A stretch of DNA of 64,000 bases. It comes from Vandiemenella viatica (taxonomy: Eukaryota; Arthropoda; Insecta; Orthoptera; Morabidae). Every line of letters starts with the position of its first letter. The first letter of the stretch is position 1. Both the position numbers and the translations under genes were made by a program. The stretch covers positions 44,118,047 through 44,182,046 of the forward strand of contig CM061918.1 of NCBI GenBank assembly GCA_031002005.1, written 5' to 3'. Positions 23,001 to 33,600 of the stretch are shown here, piece by piece. The notes below the pieces were generated by a model. The model saw only the letters and a list, made by a program, of their open reading frames with translations, ran no database searches and had not been told where the DNA came from.

Positions 23001-26000
23001 CCAGTATTTGATAACCAAAATGTGGGCCCTGAACTACACCACTATATTCAACCAATGGTTTTACCAAAGTTTTGTAACCCAATTACACAACTTCTCTGGT
23101 ACATCGTCTCATCACCCTCTCCATTAAATGAAGGATTTTGTAACCTTTTCCTACCACCTGCCCAATGTGCTCAGCCCAGTGGAATTTGTTATTCCAAGAT
23201 ATTTATACTTCAAGCCTTCAACATGGAATTATGACCCCACCCTATAATTAACCTTTAGTTTTTTATCTGTGCATATAATAAGCTGATTCTTTTCTGTGTT
23301 TATCTTCATTCCAAGCTAACCTATTCTTTTAGATTTTCTATCCTAGTAATCCTGCAACTGTTCAGTCTTCTTTTGTTTTGATCCTAATGTATACCATTGT
23401 ATCATCCACAAAAAATCTAAATTCTGACCATAACCCATCAACACAATCATTCATTAGAATAATGAACAGCAACGGTCCCAATACCCTAACCTGTGGCACT
23501 TCCATATTTACTTCCACCTCTTATGATAATGTATTTCCTTCTATAACATTTTGCTTTCTGGCTTTTAAAAGTTCCTCTACCCAGCAAGTAACTTTTTCAT
23601 CCAATCCAATAGATTTCAGTTTATTTAAAACCATTTTATGGCTCATTCTGTCAAATGCCTTAGAAAGATCTAGTTCCACACTATCAACTTGGCCTTCCTT
23701 GTCCAATTCATCTGAAATATCTTTCATATAGCCCACCATCTGAGATTCACATGAATATCCTTGGCTAAAGCCATGTTGTCAATCTGCAAACCAGTTTATA
23801 TCAACCTCGCCATCATTTTGCCTATCACTGATGTCAAATTAATTGGCCTATAATTTTCAACCCTATTTGTAACTCCTCCTTTATGAACTGGTGCTACTAT
23901 CACTCTTTTCCAATTCTCTGGTAAGCAGCAAGACTCCAGACTCATTTTAAAAACAAATTTCAAGGTAAGGTACAATATCATATCCCACAATCTTTAATAA
24001 ATCTGTAGTAATATTATCTACACCAGCCCCTTTATGTTTTTTAGCTTTCTGAATTCCTTTTTAATTTCCTGGGAATCTATTTCAAATTTTGTAGTTTCCT
24101 CATTTATACTTTTAGGGAGACTCTCCTCTGATTCACTCCCTCCCATCATAGGATGATAGTCCCCAGTTATCTCAGTAAACCAGTCACTCAATATTTCTGC
24201 CATTTTAAAATCATCAGTGACTTCAACTCTGTTCTTATCTACAATAGTCTGAATACCTTCCCATCCCGTTTTCTAAATAGCCATAGAAATTTCTAGATGC
24301 ATCATCAGTGGTCCTCCTGCATCAATATAAACTTATCCTTTACTTCTCTCATGATCTATGAACACTAGAGAACTATAGTAATCTTTGCCAACCAGTATGA
24401 ATACCCTTCTGCCAACTGCTCCTCTGTCTCTGCGGAACACTCTGTAACCTTCAGGGAAAACCTCATTGTCTCCTTCTTTTAACCAATCGTTTGTTTTTCA
24501 TGTATATCTACTAAGTTTGCATATTCTATCACTTTGTTCATTATACTTCTACAGTTCACTAATAAAACTCTTATTTTTGGCTTTATGGTATTTTCGGCAT
24601 TAACCTTTGTCTTTCCCTTTGCACCCAATTCCATTATTATCTCAATAGCTTCAACCGTTTCCTTAGCATGATGTATCTACAATCAGTGTCCCTTTGATCA
24701 CTTATTTTTATCCCCTCACCAGCAGCCCCTTACCTAAAAAAGGCACAGTTCTGACCCCATCATAACTGGACATGGGATCCCTTACAGCTTTAGCTAACAA
24801 CTCAAAAAGTTCTCCCATCTCTTTAGGTGTAGGCCACACCTAGTAAATCTCCACCTACTAATGGTGTTCACAGGCATAAACACCCCCCCCTTTTCCAAAC
24901 AGAACTAATGCTTCTTCCAAGTAGCATCTCTGTTTTCACGTTTACCCGCCTCATAGTGTGGTTCAACAGTGGCTGACCATGGCGACTTAGAACCTGCATG
25001 CGTCCACCCTGGTGTGCTGCGCCTCCTTCACCACCTTCTTTCTATACTATAACTTGTATTCCTATCAATACTACTGCCTGCACCTCCCACCATCACTATT
25101 CTATCGTCCTTAGTGAAATCCCTACAAAGTGATCCTATATCGTCTATTACCTGCCCTAATGTTGCACTGGATTTAAGAAAGCTTGTGACCTGATAGCCTG
25201 TGCCCAATTGATCCTGCAGAAGGTGACCTACTACTCTCCCGTGGCTACTACCTAGCAGCAGATTTTTTTTCTTCCTATTTTTCCTTCTACACACATATTC
25301 CTATAGGACTGCTGCACATTACCTACTCCTACAGCTACACAATACACAGTGCATAGATCCACAAACATCAACGGCTAGCACTTGATAGAACCTAATAAGT
25401 TGTAGCAGATGAGGATCATGTCCACAGTTTTCGTTAGAAAGCTGAGGTACCAGAGCACCTGGCAGTCACTGAACCTGCTATTGATTCATTTCGTAGACCA
25501 CATCACAATCAGTGAAAAAAAAAAAAAAAAAAAAAAAATCAGGAAAGAGATCCTGTAAAGGCTGAAATGTTGACTCTGATAATTTCTTCATCCAAATAAA
25601 GACTAGCCTACTACCTACTCATCAGGTACTCTCTAACATGGCTCTAATGATAGTTGATCCTCAGTTCCTCCATGAAAATATGAAGCGCTTTATAACTGGC
25701 ATCTTGCAAAGAGAAATGAATGACTGGCGCCAACTGAAGTTCGCAGTAGATGAGACCGTGAATAAGTTTGGACAACCTCCAAGGAAGTGACGTCACAGGT
25801 CGTGGAATACAGAGTGTGATCATGCAGTTGACAAGCAAGCCACACCCTGGAAAACTTGACCAAAGGAAGACTGGAAAGATTTTTTTGCAAAGACAGTCGG
25901 CTAAGACCATTAGACATGTGAAGAAATCTTACGATTAGAAATTAGATGAAGAATTAAAGCTGTATAACACCAGAAATTCCTACAAACATTGAAAGAGGAT

Positions 26001-29000
26001 CTCTCAGGATATAATCCACTATGCCTTAACTTCAATAATCCAGAAGGGAAGTTGGTCACCTGCAATGAAGGAAATGTGGAACTTCTGGCTGGCAAACTAC
26101 ATGGACCAATTATTCAATTGCCAAAAGCCCAAGGAAAGATTAACTGTAGGAGACACAATACATATCAACCGCCGCCTAGTTGAACCATATAGTTTGCAGC
26201 AAGTCGCTACCTCCATCAAACACCCCGAGACTAACAAGGCTCCAGGAGAAGATGAAATCATTGCTGAAGCCCTTGAAGCAGGCGGAAGTTCTATTGCGGA
26301 GACCACACACTGGATCCTGATTGACTGCTGGGATACTGTGAGGATCCCTGATAATTGGAGGACAGCACTAATACACCTACTACACAAAAAAAGAGACAGA
26401 GGTGATGTCAACAATTACTGGTGAATATCGCTAATACCTGTATGGTAGCCTACAAAGTTCTGTCTAGGATTCTACAGGACAATGTGGAAAATCAGTGTAG
26501 AATCAGATTCGTAAATAGAAGTTAAGATTATGACAAGGATGCTCCTGCAGTGAGCAGATCCTCAATCTAAAAACCATTCTCCAATTAAAACATTTGAGAC
26601 ACATTAACGTCACTGTAGTGTTCACGGTCATAGAAGGCTTACGATTCGATTGACCGCCAGATACTCTTCACAGTGCTGCAAGAACATGGCACAGGTTATA
26701 ATACATGCACTCTCATCGAACAAATTCTCACAGAGACCTCTTCCAAGGTGAAATTCAGAAGAGAACTGTCCTGGAGTTTTAAGATTAAAATTGGAGTAAA
26801 ATGAGGAGGTGGCCTCGCACACATTCGGTTCAATCTGGTGCTTGACAATGTCATCAAGACGCAGGAACTTGTACTAAACAATATTGGAATCAAACCGGAG
26901 CCAAAAAACGAAAGATCGAAATCAGGTGCTTGGCTAACACAGATAACATTGCAATACTAACCAATGACTTTAAGTATGTTGTCATGTCTATTCAAACCCT
27001 ACACAAAATAGCAGCGAAGACAGAACTAGAGATATTGTACAAAAATTGCAAGTACTCAGAGTGTCGGCACTCCAGGAAATCTCCTTTGATGACCATTCAT
27101 GGCAAGATTGGAAAAGATAAGCGATTCTGGCAACTTGGTGAATGATTCCTACCCCCTCCCCCCCAATCATAGAGATTGAATCTCCATCTTAGATGCACCA
27201 AACTCAACGCTGCATACAAGCTGTCGAGAAATCACTACAGCAAGAAGTGTATTTCAAAGAATGCCAAAATCTGTCATTAAAAACTGTTGTCAGAACTCAT
27301 TTCTTACATGCTGCAGAGACCATGCTGATGAACAGGAAGGACACCATTGATGATCTGGAAAAAGCTGAAAGATGTATCCCGAGGAAAATTGATAGGTCAA
27401 GAGTGCTCCCAGAGGGAACTTACTGACAGAAAGCAAACTCCAAATTGTATAAACTATTGGAAACAGCTAACACCAACATGCGACATAGGTGGCTGAAGTT
27501 TTACGAGCACCTTCTCAGAATGAACAAGTTTACCAATAAGATCTTCACACCAGTGCTCGAAATTGACTGGGCGTTAGGCGTAATTACACCTCAAATTTTT
27601 CATTTCACACCTGCGATCTCCGGCAAAGGCGTAGAAAATACGCATAAGCATCAAAATTAAAAAAAAATACATTTCAGTATGTAATCGTAGGCTTCCGCGG
27701 CCAGAGTCAGTTGATTCTTGGCTGTCCGGGTGGCGCCGCGTCATGTTCATCGTAGCCGACGTTTCGACCCTCATTCTGGGGTCTTCTTCCAGTTCTGCCC
27801 TGAAAGAAGACCCCAGAATGAGGGTCGAAACGTCGGCTACGATGAACATGACGCGGCGCCACCCGGACAGCCAAGAATCAATCAACTACATTTCAGTATT
27901 TCGTTTTCAGTTTTGCATGTTCAAGGTTAAATTCTAATAATTAATTTCAATTATAATTCTTGTCACATTGTTGATCTGTTTCAGAGTTTCAAATAATACA
28001 TCTCTGAAGTTCAGAAGATGTAGCAACAGTGTGGGGGGGGGGGGAGTACCGCTAAGTAAAAGACAATACTAGTTCGTGCGTTTTTTGCTTCACAAAGGAA
28101 GTTAAGATATATCATAAAATAACTGACTTTCACTTTATACCAGTTGTAATGACAAGTAGTGGTGATGAAAGTATTACAAGCACCGGTAAACCAGGATTGC
28201 CAGAAAATGAAAACATCAGCTGCTGACAAATCATCAGCCTGTTCAGCTACTACCAATAGGCCTGCTCCGATTTCACACAATTCATGGGGTCAACAAGCAA
28301 GTAAACGATCAAAAACACTAAGTAACTCAACAGCTAATGTGCATATTGAAGATTAAGATCATTGTATAAAATTCAAAACTTATTGTAATAAATACAATAA
28401 AATCAAGAATTATAATAACCTATTTCAAAATTTTGGTATATAATATTTTGGCACATTTAAGACCTATTTACAGTTTTAAATTGTGTTGGAGTAGGTTGTA
28501 AGCTACAAAATCTGTATTTTCATAATTATAATATAATTACGCCTGAACATCTTAATTTTACGCTCGAGTCTGAAAGTTAGGAGTAACAAATACACCTGGA
28601 TTTATAAAAAAAATTCTGGAACTGCTTCACACTTATCAAAAGCAATAAGATAGGAAGCATGTGGCTCAATGATATACAAAAAGATTTGGATTCCACTGAG
28701 ATTTTCAGTACTGATGTTGCAAATCATTCCAAAATTTTGTAAAGTGGTTAACTCCTGGTCCCTTCCATCAAAAAATTACAACTCAGAAATATATCTTGCA
28801 AGAGTGAAAGGAAAAACTGTTAGCTGAGCTAATAAAATATTGGGAGTGAAATTGAGAATTAAAAAGAGAACCAGTTATATATGCTCCATAGTGGGCTTGA
28901 ATAAATAATAATAGTTTACTCAAAATTGAAAATGATACCAGTTTATTTATATTATTCCCCTCCCACACACATGGAATATTTAGTAATTTCCTTAAATACA

Positions 29001-29960
29001 TTACTATTTAAGGGTTATTTAAGATTTCGGATATCATGCTTCAGAATTAAAAGGATGGTTTCTATTGGAGATAACGAAACCAATGTGTTTGATGTAATGT
29101 GCTTTCCAAGTTTTCAAATATTTTTATTTTAATATTCAGCAATTTTTTTTCAGTAGAGTTATTTAATGTTTTATTATTATTATTATTCTTTCAGAAACAG
29201 TAGAACATATGGAAATAATAAGTATTAATTAAACTGATTCATTACCCATAGGGTCAATTTTATGTCATGAAACATTGACAACACTAACATGCGAGTTAGT
29301 GAAGATATTAATGCGCACATGACTGAAGTTTTAAGTTTATAGTGGAAGTGATACTGGAGTTATGTAGATATGTTGAAATGTAGCCAGGACCAACTTCTTA
29401 TTACAGCCTAACGCAAGAAGAATTGAATTTTTATTAGTAATACAGAATGATTTGACGAATTCAATTTTAATGACATCATGTATTCAAATGCAAACTACTA
29501 CCGATTCATACTATATATATAATTATTTTCAAAGGAATTAGTGCAGTTTTTTGTCCTGCCCAAGACAATCAGCTTTCCGAGCAGGTCAAAGTGACATTAG
29601 CAGCTGCACACGGTGTGTATTCGTCTTCCGCATCATGGTGTCTCATCATAGGTTAGTTTAGCAAATAGTTGCTATGGTGGTATCGCCCTGTAGACTGCTC
29701 CCAATCAACCAACTTTGTAACTAACTTAGTCATTAACAAACGGAACCAGCATATCTACATACCCGTTCGGCGTATCCTCTGGCTTCATCCGCCCTGTTAT
29801 AGTACAGTTCAATTCTCTCAAATTTTACTAACGCTGTTACGGTTTTTCGCAATTTAAGAAGTCGTCCTTCTGGGCCATCGATGTTTTTTAAATTCCTGTG
29901 ACGCGGTTTTACAGGTATTTTGATCCGCGAAACTAGTTTAGAAATATCTGCCTGATTCAT
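19885..29960 (-). CDS. mRpL17: Mitochondrial ribosomal protein L17 (bL17m), three exons
   Basis: A component of the large subunit of the mitochondrial ribosome, in the bacterial L17 family. Exons are 29960-29763, 20432-20222 and 20099-19885, giving 207 aa. Exon 1 starts at an ATG (MNQADISKLV) and carries the family block PRHRNLKN, then GPEGRLLKLRKTVTALVKFE and ADEARGYAER (residues 57-66). Exon 2 holds EIADYWLLEKQLVHKLFKVL (about residues 83-102), then PRYKDYTISYTRMLP. Exon 3 ends in an acidic, Ser-rich tail (about residues 182-207), usual for insect homologues. The splice sites are GTATGT/CAG (phase 0) and GTGAGT/CAG (phase 1). The N-terminus is basic, compatible with mitochondrial import. 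Intron 1 is 9330 bp and packed with transposon remains; intron 2 is 122 bp. The family match was recognised by eye, and the exon fit is exact. Confidence 0.95.
20222..20432 (-). CDS. mRpL17: mRpL17 exon 2 (residues 67-137)
   Basis: The acceptor TTTGTTACAG precedes CTT ATA TCA (LIS). The exon ends LELRG in phase 1 at a GTGAGT donor. Reading past the donor (EYSLNYLH) leaves the family pattern. Confidence 0.93.
20470..22080 (+). mobile_element. 5'-truncated non-LTR retrotransposon (LINE)
   Basis: Only the reverse transcriptase and C-terminal part remain; there is no endonuclease. Readable blocks in order: DETLAREAREMQQRWEEY, KACGIDELPIEILKS (about 20680-20730), AEEQFGFQKGRSASDAI (about 20950), MVFTDLEKGF with the conserved DLEKAFDRV block broken by a stop, SPILFNIYLEE, the catalytic RFADDMVLLAE (about 21325-21358), and the tail LEAFKMWIWRRMEKISW (about 21740). 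Several frameshifts and stops exist. The truncation point lies only about 40 bp from the splice acceptor of mRpL17 exon 2. Clade not certain (RTE/L2-like appearance). Confidence 0.88.
20514..22018 (+). pseudogene. Broken reverse transcriptase of the LINE
   Basis: Frames are open in pieces at 20514-20852, 20821-21069, 21083-21265, 21223-21543 and 21752-22018, linked by at least four frame changes or stops. Both catalytic Asp residues of FADD are still present. It lies antisense to the host gene inside intron 1. Confidence 0.85.
23521..24203 (-). pseudogene. Broken reverse transcriptase, CR1/Jockey-like
   Basis: Pieces 24203-24018, 23990-23796 and 23739-23521 carry the N-terminal, fingers and palm blocks in order. 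Palm block A is DLSKAFDRM. The VDD of block C is read further left, near 23400, after another frame change. A short gap between the pieces corresponds to stops near 23790-23740. Confidence 0.8.
25028..25294 (-). pseudogene. SGNH/GDSL-esterase-like fragment of the CR1 element
   Basis: LLLGSSHGR contains a G-S-S-H-G-R motif in the place of the GDS nucleophile block. VMVGGAGSSID resembles the later glycine block. Such esterase-like segments are known in the CR1/Jockey group. The frame is open for 88 codons but has no complete ORF around it. Confidence 0.6.
25518..25540 (+). repeat. A-run of about 22
   Basis: A pure adenine tract, probably the tail of an inserted retroelement copy whose body I could not define. 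Confidence 0.6.
25920..27660 (+). mobile_element. Eroded LINE, second family
   Basis: The plus strand reads DLSGYNPLCLNFNNPEGKLV, then HPETNKAPGEDEIIAEALEA (about 26220-26280, the start of the reverse transcriptase), IPDNWRTALIHLLHKK (about 26345), and then heavily interrupted sequence. The C-terminal part at 27270-27650 reads HAAETMLMNRKDTIDDLEKA, then RHRWLKFYEHLLRMNKF. The catalytic FADD is no longer readable. A related copy occupies about 62500-64000. The tail ends next to the solo Penelope repeat at 27681. Confidence 0.8.
27681..27886. mobile_element. Solo Penelope-type terminal repeat (hairpin), 13 bp TSD
   Basis: The 206 bp insert is flanked by TACATTTCAGTAT at 27668-27680 and 27887-27899. 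Inside, 27711-27788 and 27804-27881 form an apparently perfect 78 bp inverted repeat around a 15 nt loop. The unpaired left end contains AGGCTTCCGCGG, a word also found in the Penelope element's outer tail near 38490 and 39070. The arm contains GACCCCAGAATGAGGGTCGAAAC, which looks like stem II plus GAAA of a hammerhead ribozyme; the CUGAUGA part is altered. No protein. Confidence 0.8.
27900..29244. other. mRpL17 intron sequence, no gene recognised
   Basis: Contains a G-run near 28032-28044 and an unrecognised plus-strand frame at 28159-28356. That frame's last part is rich in Ser, Lys and Asn, ends HIED-stop, and is followed by AATAAA about 30 nt on. It could be a retrocopy fragment; nothing in it could be identified. 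Confidence 0.35.
29245..29450 (+). repeat. Repeat family B, single copy
   Basis: Shares ATTAATGCGCA, a GAAATGTAGCCAGGACC block and TTACAGCCTAACGCAAG with the units at 13.3-14.6 kb, in the same order but diverged. Confidence 0.45.
29763..29960 (-). CDS. mRpL17: mRpL17 exon 1 (residues 1-66)
   Basis: ATG at 29958-29960. The exon ends in codon CGG followed by the donor GTATGT on the minus strand (phase 0). Reading through the donor gives CRYAGSV, which no longer resembles the family, supporting the splice site. Confidence 0.93.
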
Positions 29961-30600
29961 TATAGCTTGCCTCTAAATCTGATTTTTTACAGAATTGTGA
30001 AATAGCATTAGTTTATGTGTTCAAGTTCTTCTTTTACCAACACATTCCAGGCAAACAAAACGCTAAGACATATCAAAACAGTTAACTCCTACGCTTTAAT
30101 GCACAGTTGCACATATAGCACGACCACACAGTTAGCATCTGTCTGATGTCTTTTTGTTTTTTCACTGCTCCTTTTCAGCGATATTATTGTGATACAGAAA
30201 AAATCATTCTTGAGCGATGTATTTCTTTAGCTATAGTGGTATTTAAATAAATTTCTTTTTGCGTGAGTTTGTTTGTACCGTTTCGTTGGAAATCGGGAAT
30301 TTGAAAGGTGCTATATGATCAATGAAGTGAAAGCTGCGTTTTAAACAAACATTTAAATAACATTTCTATCTGTTTAAGTGGAAACTTATAAATATGGTAT
30401 GCAGCTGAGTTGACACGAGTATGACTTTATTTAGGGACTGTTGAACTTGGTTTATGTCATAGTATTAAATAAATGTGTTATATTTTCTTTATTAAGTTTT
30501 CATTGTATGTCCGAAGTTAATATATTAGAATTATGAAACTTCAATAGTACATTCTTTTGCAAAAACTCGCATAAATTTTTTTCCGAAAATTTATTAACAG
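29961..30600. promoter_or_regulatory. Divergent 5' region between mRpL17 and the zinc-finger gene
   Basis: The mRpL17 start codon is at 29960 on the minus strand, and the first visible zinc-finger exon begins at 30601 on the plus strand in phase 0 with no in-frame ATG. The 640 bp between must hold the mRpL17 promoter and perhaps the missing first zinc-finger exon. One weak possibility is ATG at 30316 with a GTGAAA donor four codons later. No TATA box is convincing. The shared-promoter idea is inference. Confidence 0.4.
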
Positions 30601-30693
30601 GAAAATGAGGAATCAGTGGTGGAGAAGTCTTGTGTGACAGGATTATCGAGAGAAGAATATGTTAAAGATATTTTCATAAAGCATGAACCAGAG
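30601..30693 (+). CDS. Zinc-finger gene, first visible exon
   Basis: The acceptor TTATTAACAG precedes codons GAA AAT GAG. It encodes 31 residues ending VKDIFIKHEPE and is followed by the donor GTAAGA. Phase 0 at both ends. No ATG in frame, so the start lies upstream. Confidence 0.8.
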
Positions 30694-33600
30694 GTAAGAA
30701 TTTATGTGGTAATTTTTATGACAGGCTGTAAGAATAAGTGTTACTCTTTTACTCTAATGTTCGTGGTGTTACCTGCCTTGTCTCTGAGCTTAATTCCAAT
30801 AATAAAACAAAAATGATGCTAATGCAATAGATGTCATCTATTCTACATGTGGTAGTATTATGCCTTTCGTGCTTTAGGTGTAAAAATACAATCGAATATT
30901 CAGGAGTAGTTTACATTATGATACATGTCATCACTAACACAGAGCTTATGAAAGCAGCTTTCTTTTACTAATAATAACTGAATTCCTCCTGCCTTATGAT
31001 GCAACAAAAACATTCTGGGGGATTACTGGAGATCGTGATTCCGCAAGGAATTTGTGTCATAATACTGCAGTGATCAAATGCAGGACTTCGCTAGAAGTAC
31101 TTACTGAAGTATGCGACGTTTAATGGCGTATCGCTGATACAGGCTGTATTACAATGGAATTACTGTTTGAAAATAATATATCTTGCAGTTGACTACAGCA
31201 GTTTTATGATTTCATAATTGAATGTTCTTGTAGCGGAATCACAAAATTCAGTAGACCTCATTCTGGTCCAGGCAGCTTTTCAACCCAACCACTTACTCTG
31301 CTAATACAGCTGCTACAAAATCAAACAATACGGACACACCACAGTAAATGCATCGGAACTACATTTTGAGTAGTAGCAACATTTTCTATATCAGGATTCA
31401 GAGTTAGTGTAGGATAAATTATGACAGTTAATTTCATTATACACCTTCAGCATGAACTGCAACTCCACTAAAGCACGCACAATAACATAGTCACTGTATC
31501 GCAATGTAGGCCTAAACTTGGCCCGTGTATATTCTAGCCTTCCTGTGTATGAATACCAGCAGTCTTAAAACTTGTGAATGTAAATGTTATCTGTGGAGGT
31601 AATCACCACCAAGATTTGGTGGGAAGCTAAATGTTTGGCAAAGTAATAATGCAGCCGTAGAAACAGTCCGGGGAAAGGGGGGGGGTGACAAAGAATTGTC
31701 CTATCGGTCTAAAATTTGGTGGACTTGTCCCTTTGGTGATACCATCTAAGAAAAAGTGCACATTGAAATGTCACCCAAAAGTTACATATGCAACATGTTT
31801 TCTGTTCACCAACAGCCATATAATTTAATTCTGATGGAGCACACGCTTTGGTGACAATTTTCTTACACACCCATTTTTCCACTTTCTTCTACTCACCTTC
31901 TGCTCTCTAAGAATTTTAATGTTAAATTCTTTCAGGGCCTATTTCTGATAAATTATTTAGGATTGCTGGAGATTGTAATTCAGCAAGGATTTGGCGTCAA
32001 TATTGCAGTAGTTAAACGCAAATCACCACTATAAATACTTTCCAAAGTTCATTTAGTGGTTTCATGCTGGTCCAGAGTGTATTACAACCTAATTACTGCT
32101 AGAAAGTAATGTTCCAGGGTGTATTACTGCTTGAAAATAATGATTATTGTAATTGACAACAATAGTATGACAACATCATCAGTGAGTGCGAAGGAATGTT
32201 TTAGCAGAATTGCAAACTCCAGTGGACAAAGTTATTCATCTTTCCAATTCCTAACAATGTCATACAAAAGAAAATTTTCCCACTCCTTTAGGCATGAAAT
32301 CATGTACCAGTTTGTGCTTGCGGTCATATTTACATTTTTATGCACCACTCTTTAATTCTTTCACCAATACTTTTCCACACCTTATCACCAGTGGCTGACT
32401 TGTGACTAAAATCAGCAGAGATGCTGCTTTGAAAATATGTCTACCCATTTTTGGTTATTGTTAAATCAAAAAGATTGTTTCAGTTAGGTGGAGCTATTAT
32501 ATAATATTTTAGATTCAAATATAACTCTCCTGGAGCTGTGAAAATTTCAGCTGTTGAAGCTCACTTACTGACACAAAATTTCTTTCTTTTGAATGCGAAT
32601 ATGCCATAATAAAAATTTTGGGGTGTACTGGAGATCACAATTCCGGTAATGACATCATTAAATTGCTGTAATCAATTGCAAGACATATTATATTCAAGCA
32701 GTAATTCTGTTGTAATACAGCCTAGACCATTATTTTCAAGCAGTAATTCTGTTGTAATACAGCCTGGACCATTATTTTCAAACATAAATTAGGTTGTAAT
32801 ACAGTCTGGACCAGCAAGAAACCTGGCGATGCGCCATGTGACTTCCCGGCAAGCGAGGTGGCGCTGCCCTGGGCGATTTTTCACTTGCGCGCGGACGCGT
32901 CATATATGAAACGCCCTGTATTATCTATGAGTCCCTTTATGCTTTTTTAGTTCCTTGATAATATGATTGCTTTCAAATTGTTTAGTCTGCTCATTTGTTG
33001 TCTGTACCAACAAGCTGGTTCTTTGATTTACACCCTCCCATTCCTGAGTCATAGTCTCTAATGGATGCATTAAAGTAGTTACTTAATATTTCTGCTTGTT
33101 CAAGTTCTCATTAACATCTTCACCACTATCTATAATTGTCTAAATATCTTCCTTTCTGCTCATTTTTCTAGCAAAACTATGGAAATTTCTAGATGCATCA
33201 TTCAGCACACTTTCTGCACTGATAATATTCTTCATAAGCTGATCTTTAGTTACTTTTTTCCTTTCTTCTTTTTCTGCACCACCACCTTTCCCTAACGTTG
33301 ACGTCATCTGCCTTTGACTTCTACTCATCATTGGCATTTTCAATTTCAGAGCTTTGATTTTACTGCTTCATGCCCTTGCTGATGCCAAACATTCCTCCTG
33401 CCAGGTCGTGCTATGCATTAATGTTGAACTATGAACTGTTGATGTGTAACTTTGTTTTGTGTGTGATAAGTGTATTGTTTGTGAAATGTGTAGTTTATGA
33501 GGCAGAGACTGGCACTGTCTTAACATTCACCTCAATGGCTGCAGAAAACTGCCTCAAAAACTCGGTCAGGACAGCAGATACGCATTGGCCCCGTTATACC

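Larger units (their letters stand above)
22560..25320 (-). mobile_element. CR1/Jockey-like LINE with an SGNH-esterase-like segment
   Basis: Read on the minus strand the order is as follows. First an SGNH-like segment at 25294-25028 (LLLGSSHGRVVGHLLQDQLG, VGGAGSSIDRN). Then an apurinic-endonuclease-like part at about 24700-24340 (DNEVFPEGYRVFRRDRGA). Then reverse transcriptase at about 24010-22900, with LPENWKRVIVAPVHKGG, VENYRPINLTSVIGK, DLSKAFDRMSHKM and catalytic FFVDDTMVY near 23410-23385. Finally a C-terminal segment to about 22650. Frames are interrupted. A CR1-type ORF2 often carries this esterase-like domain. Fragments of the same family lie at 32240-33729, 39098-40085, 42195-42450 and 52590-53330. 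Confidence 0.85.

Noticed and set aside
28159..28356. 65-codon frame considered as an extra exon or small protein
   Set aside because: No recognisable domain or conserved splice sites; kept only as a remark in the intron entry.
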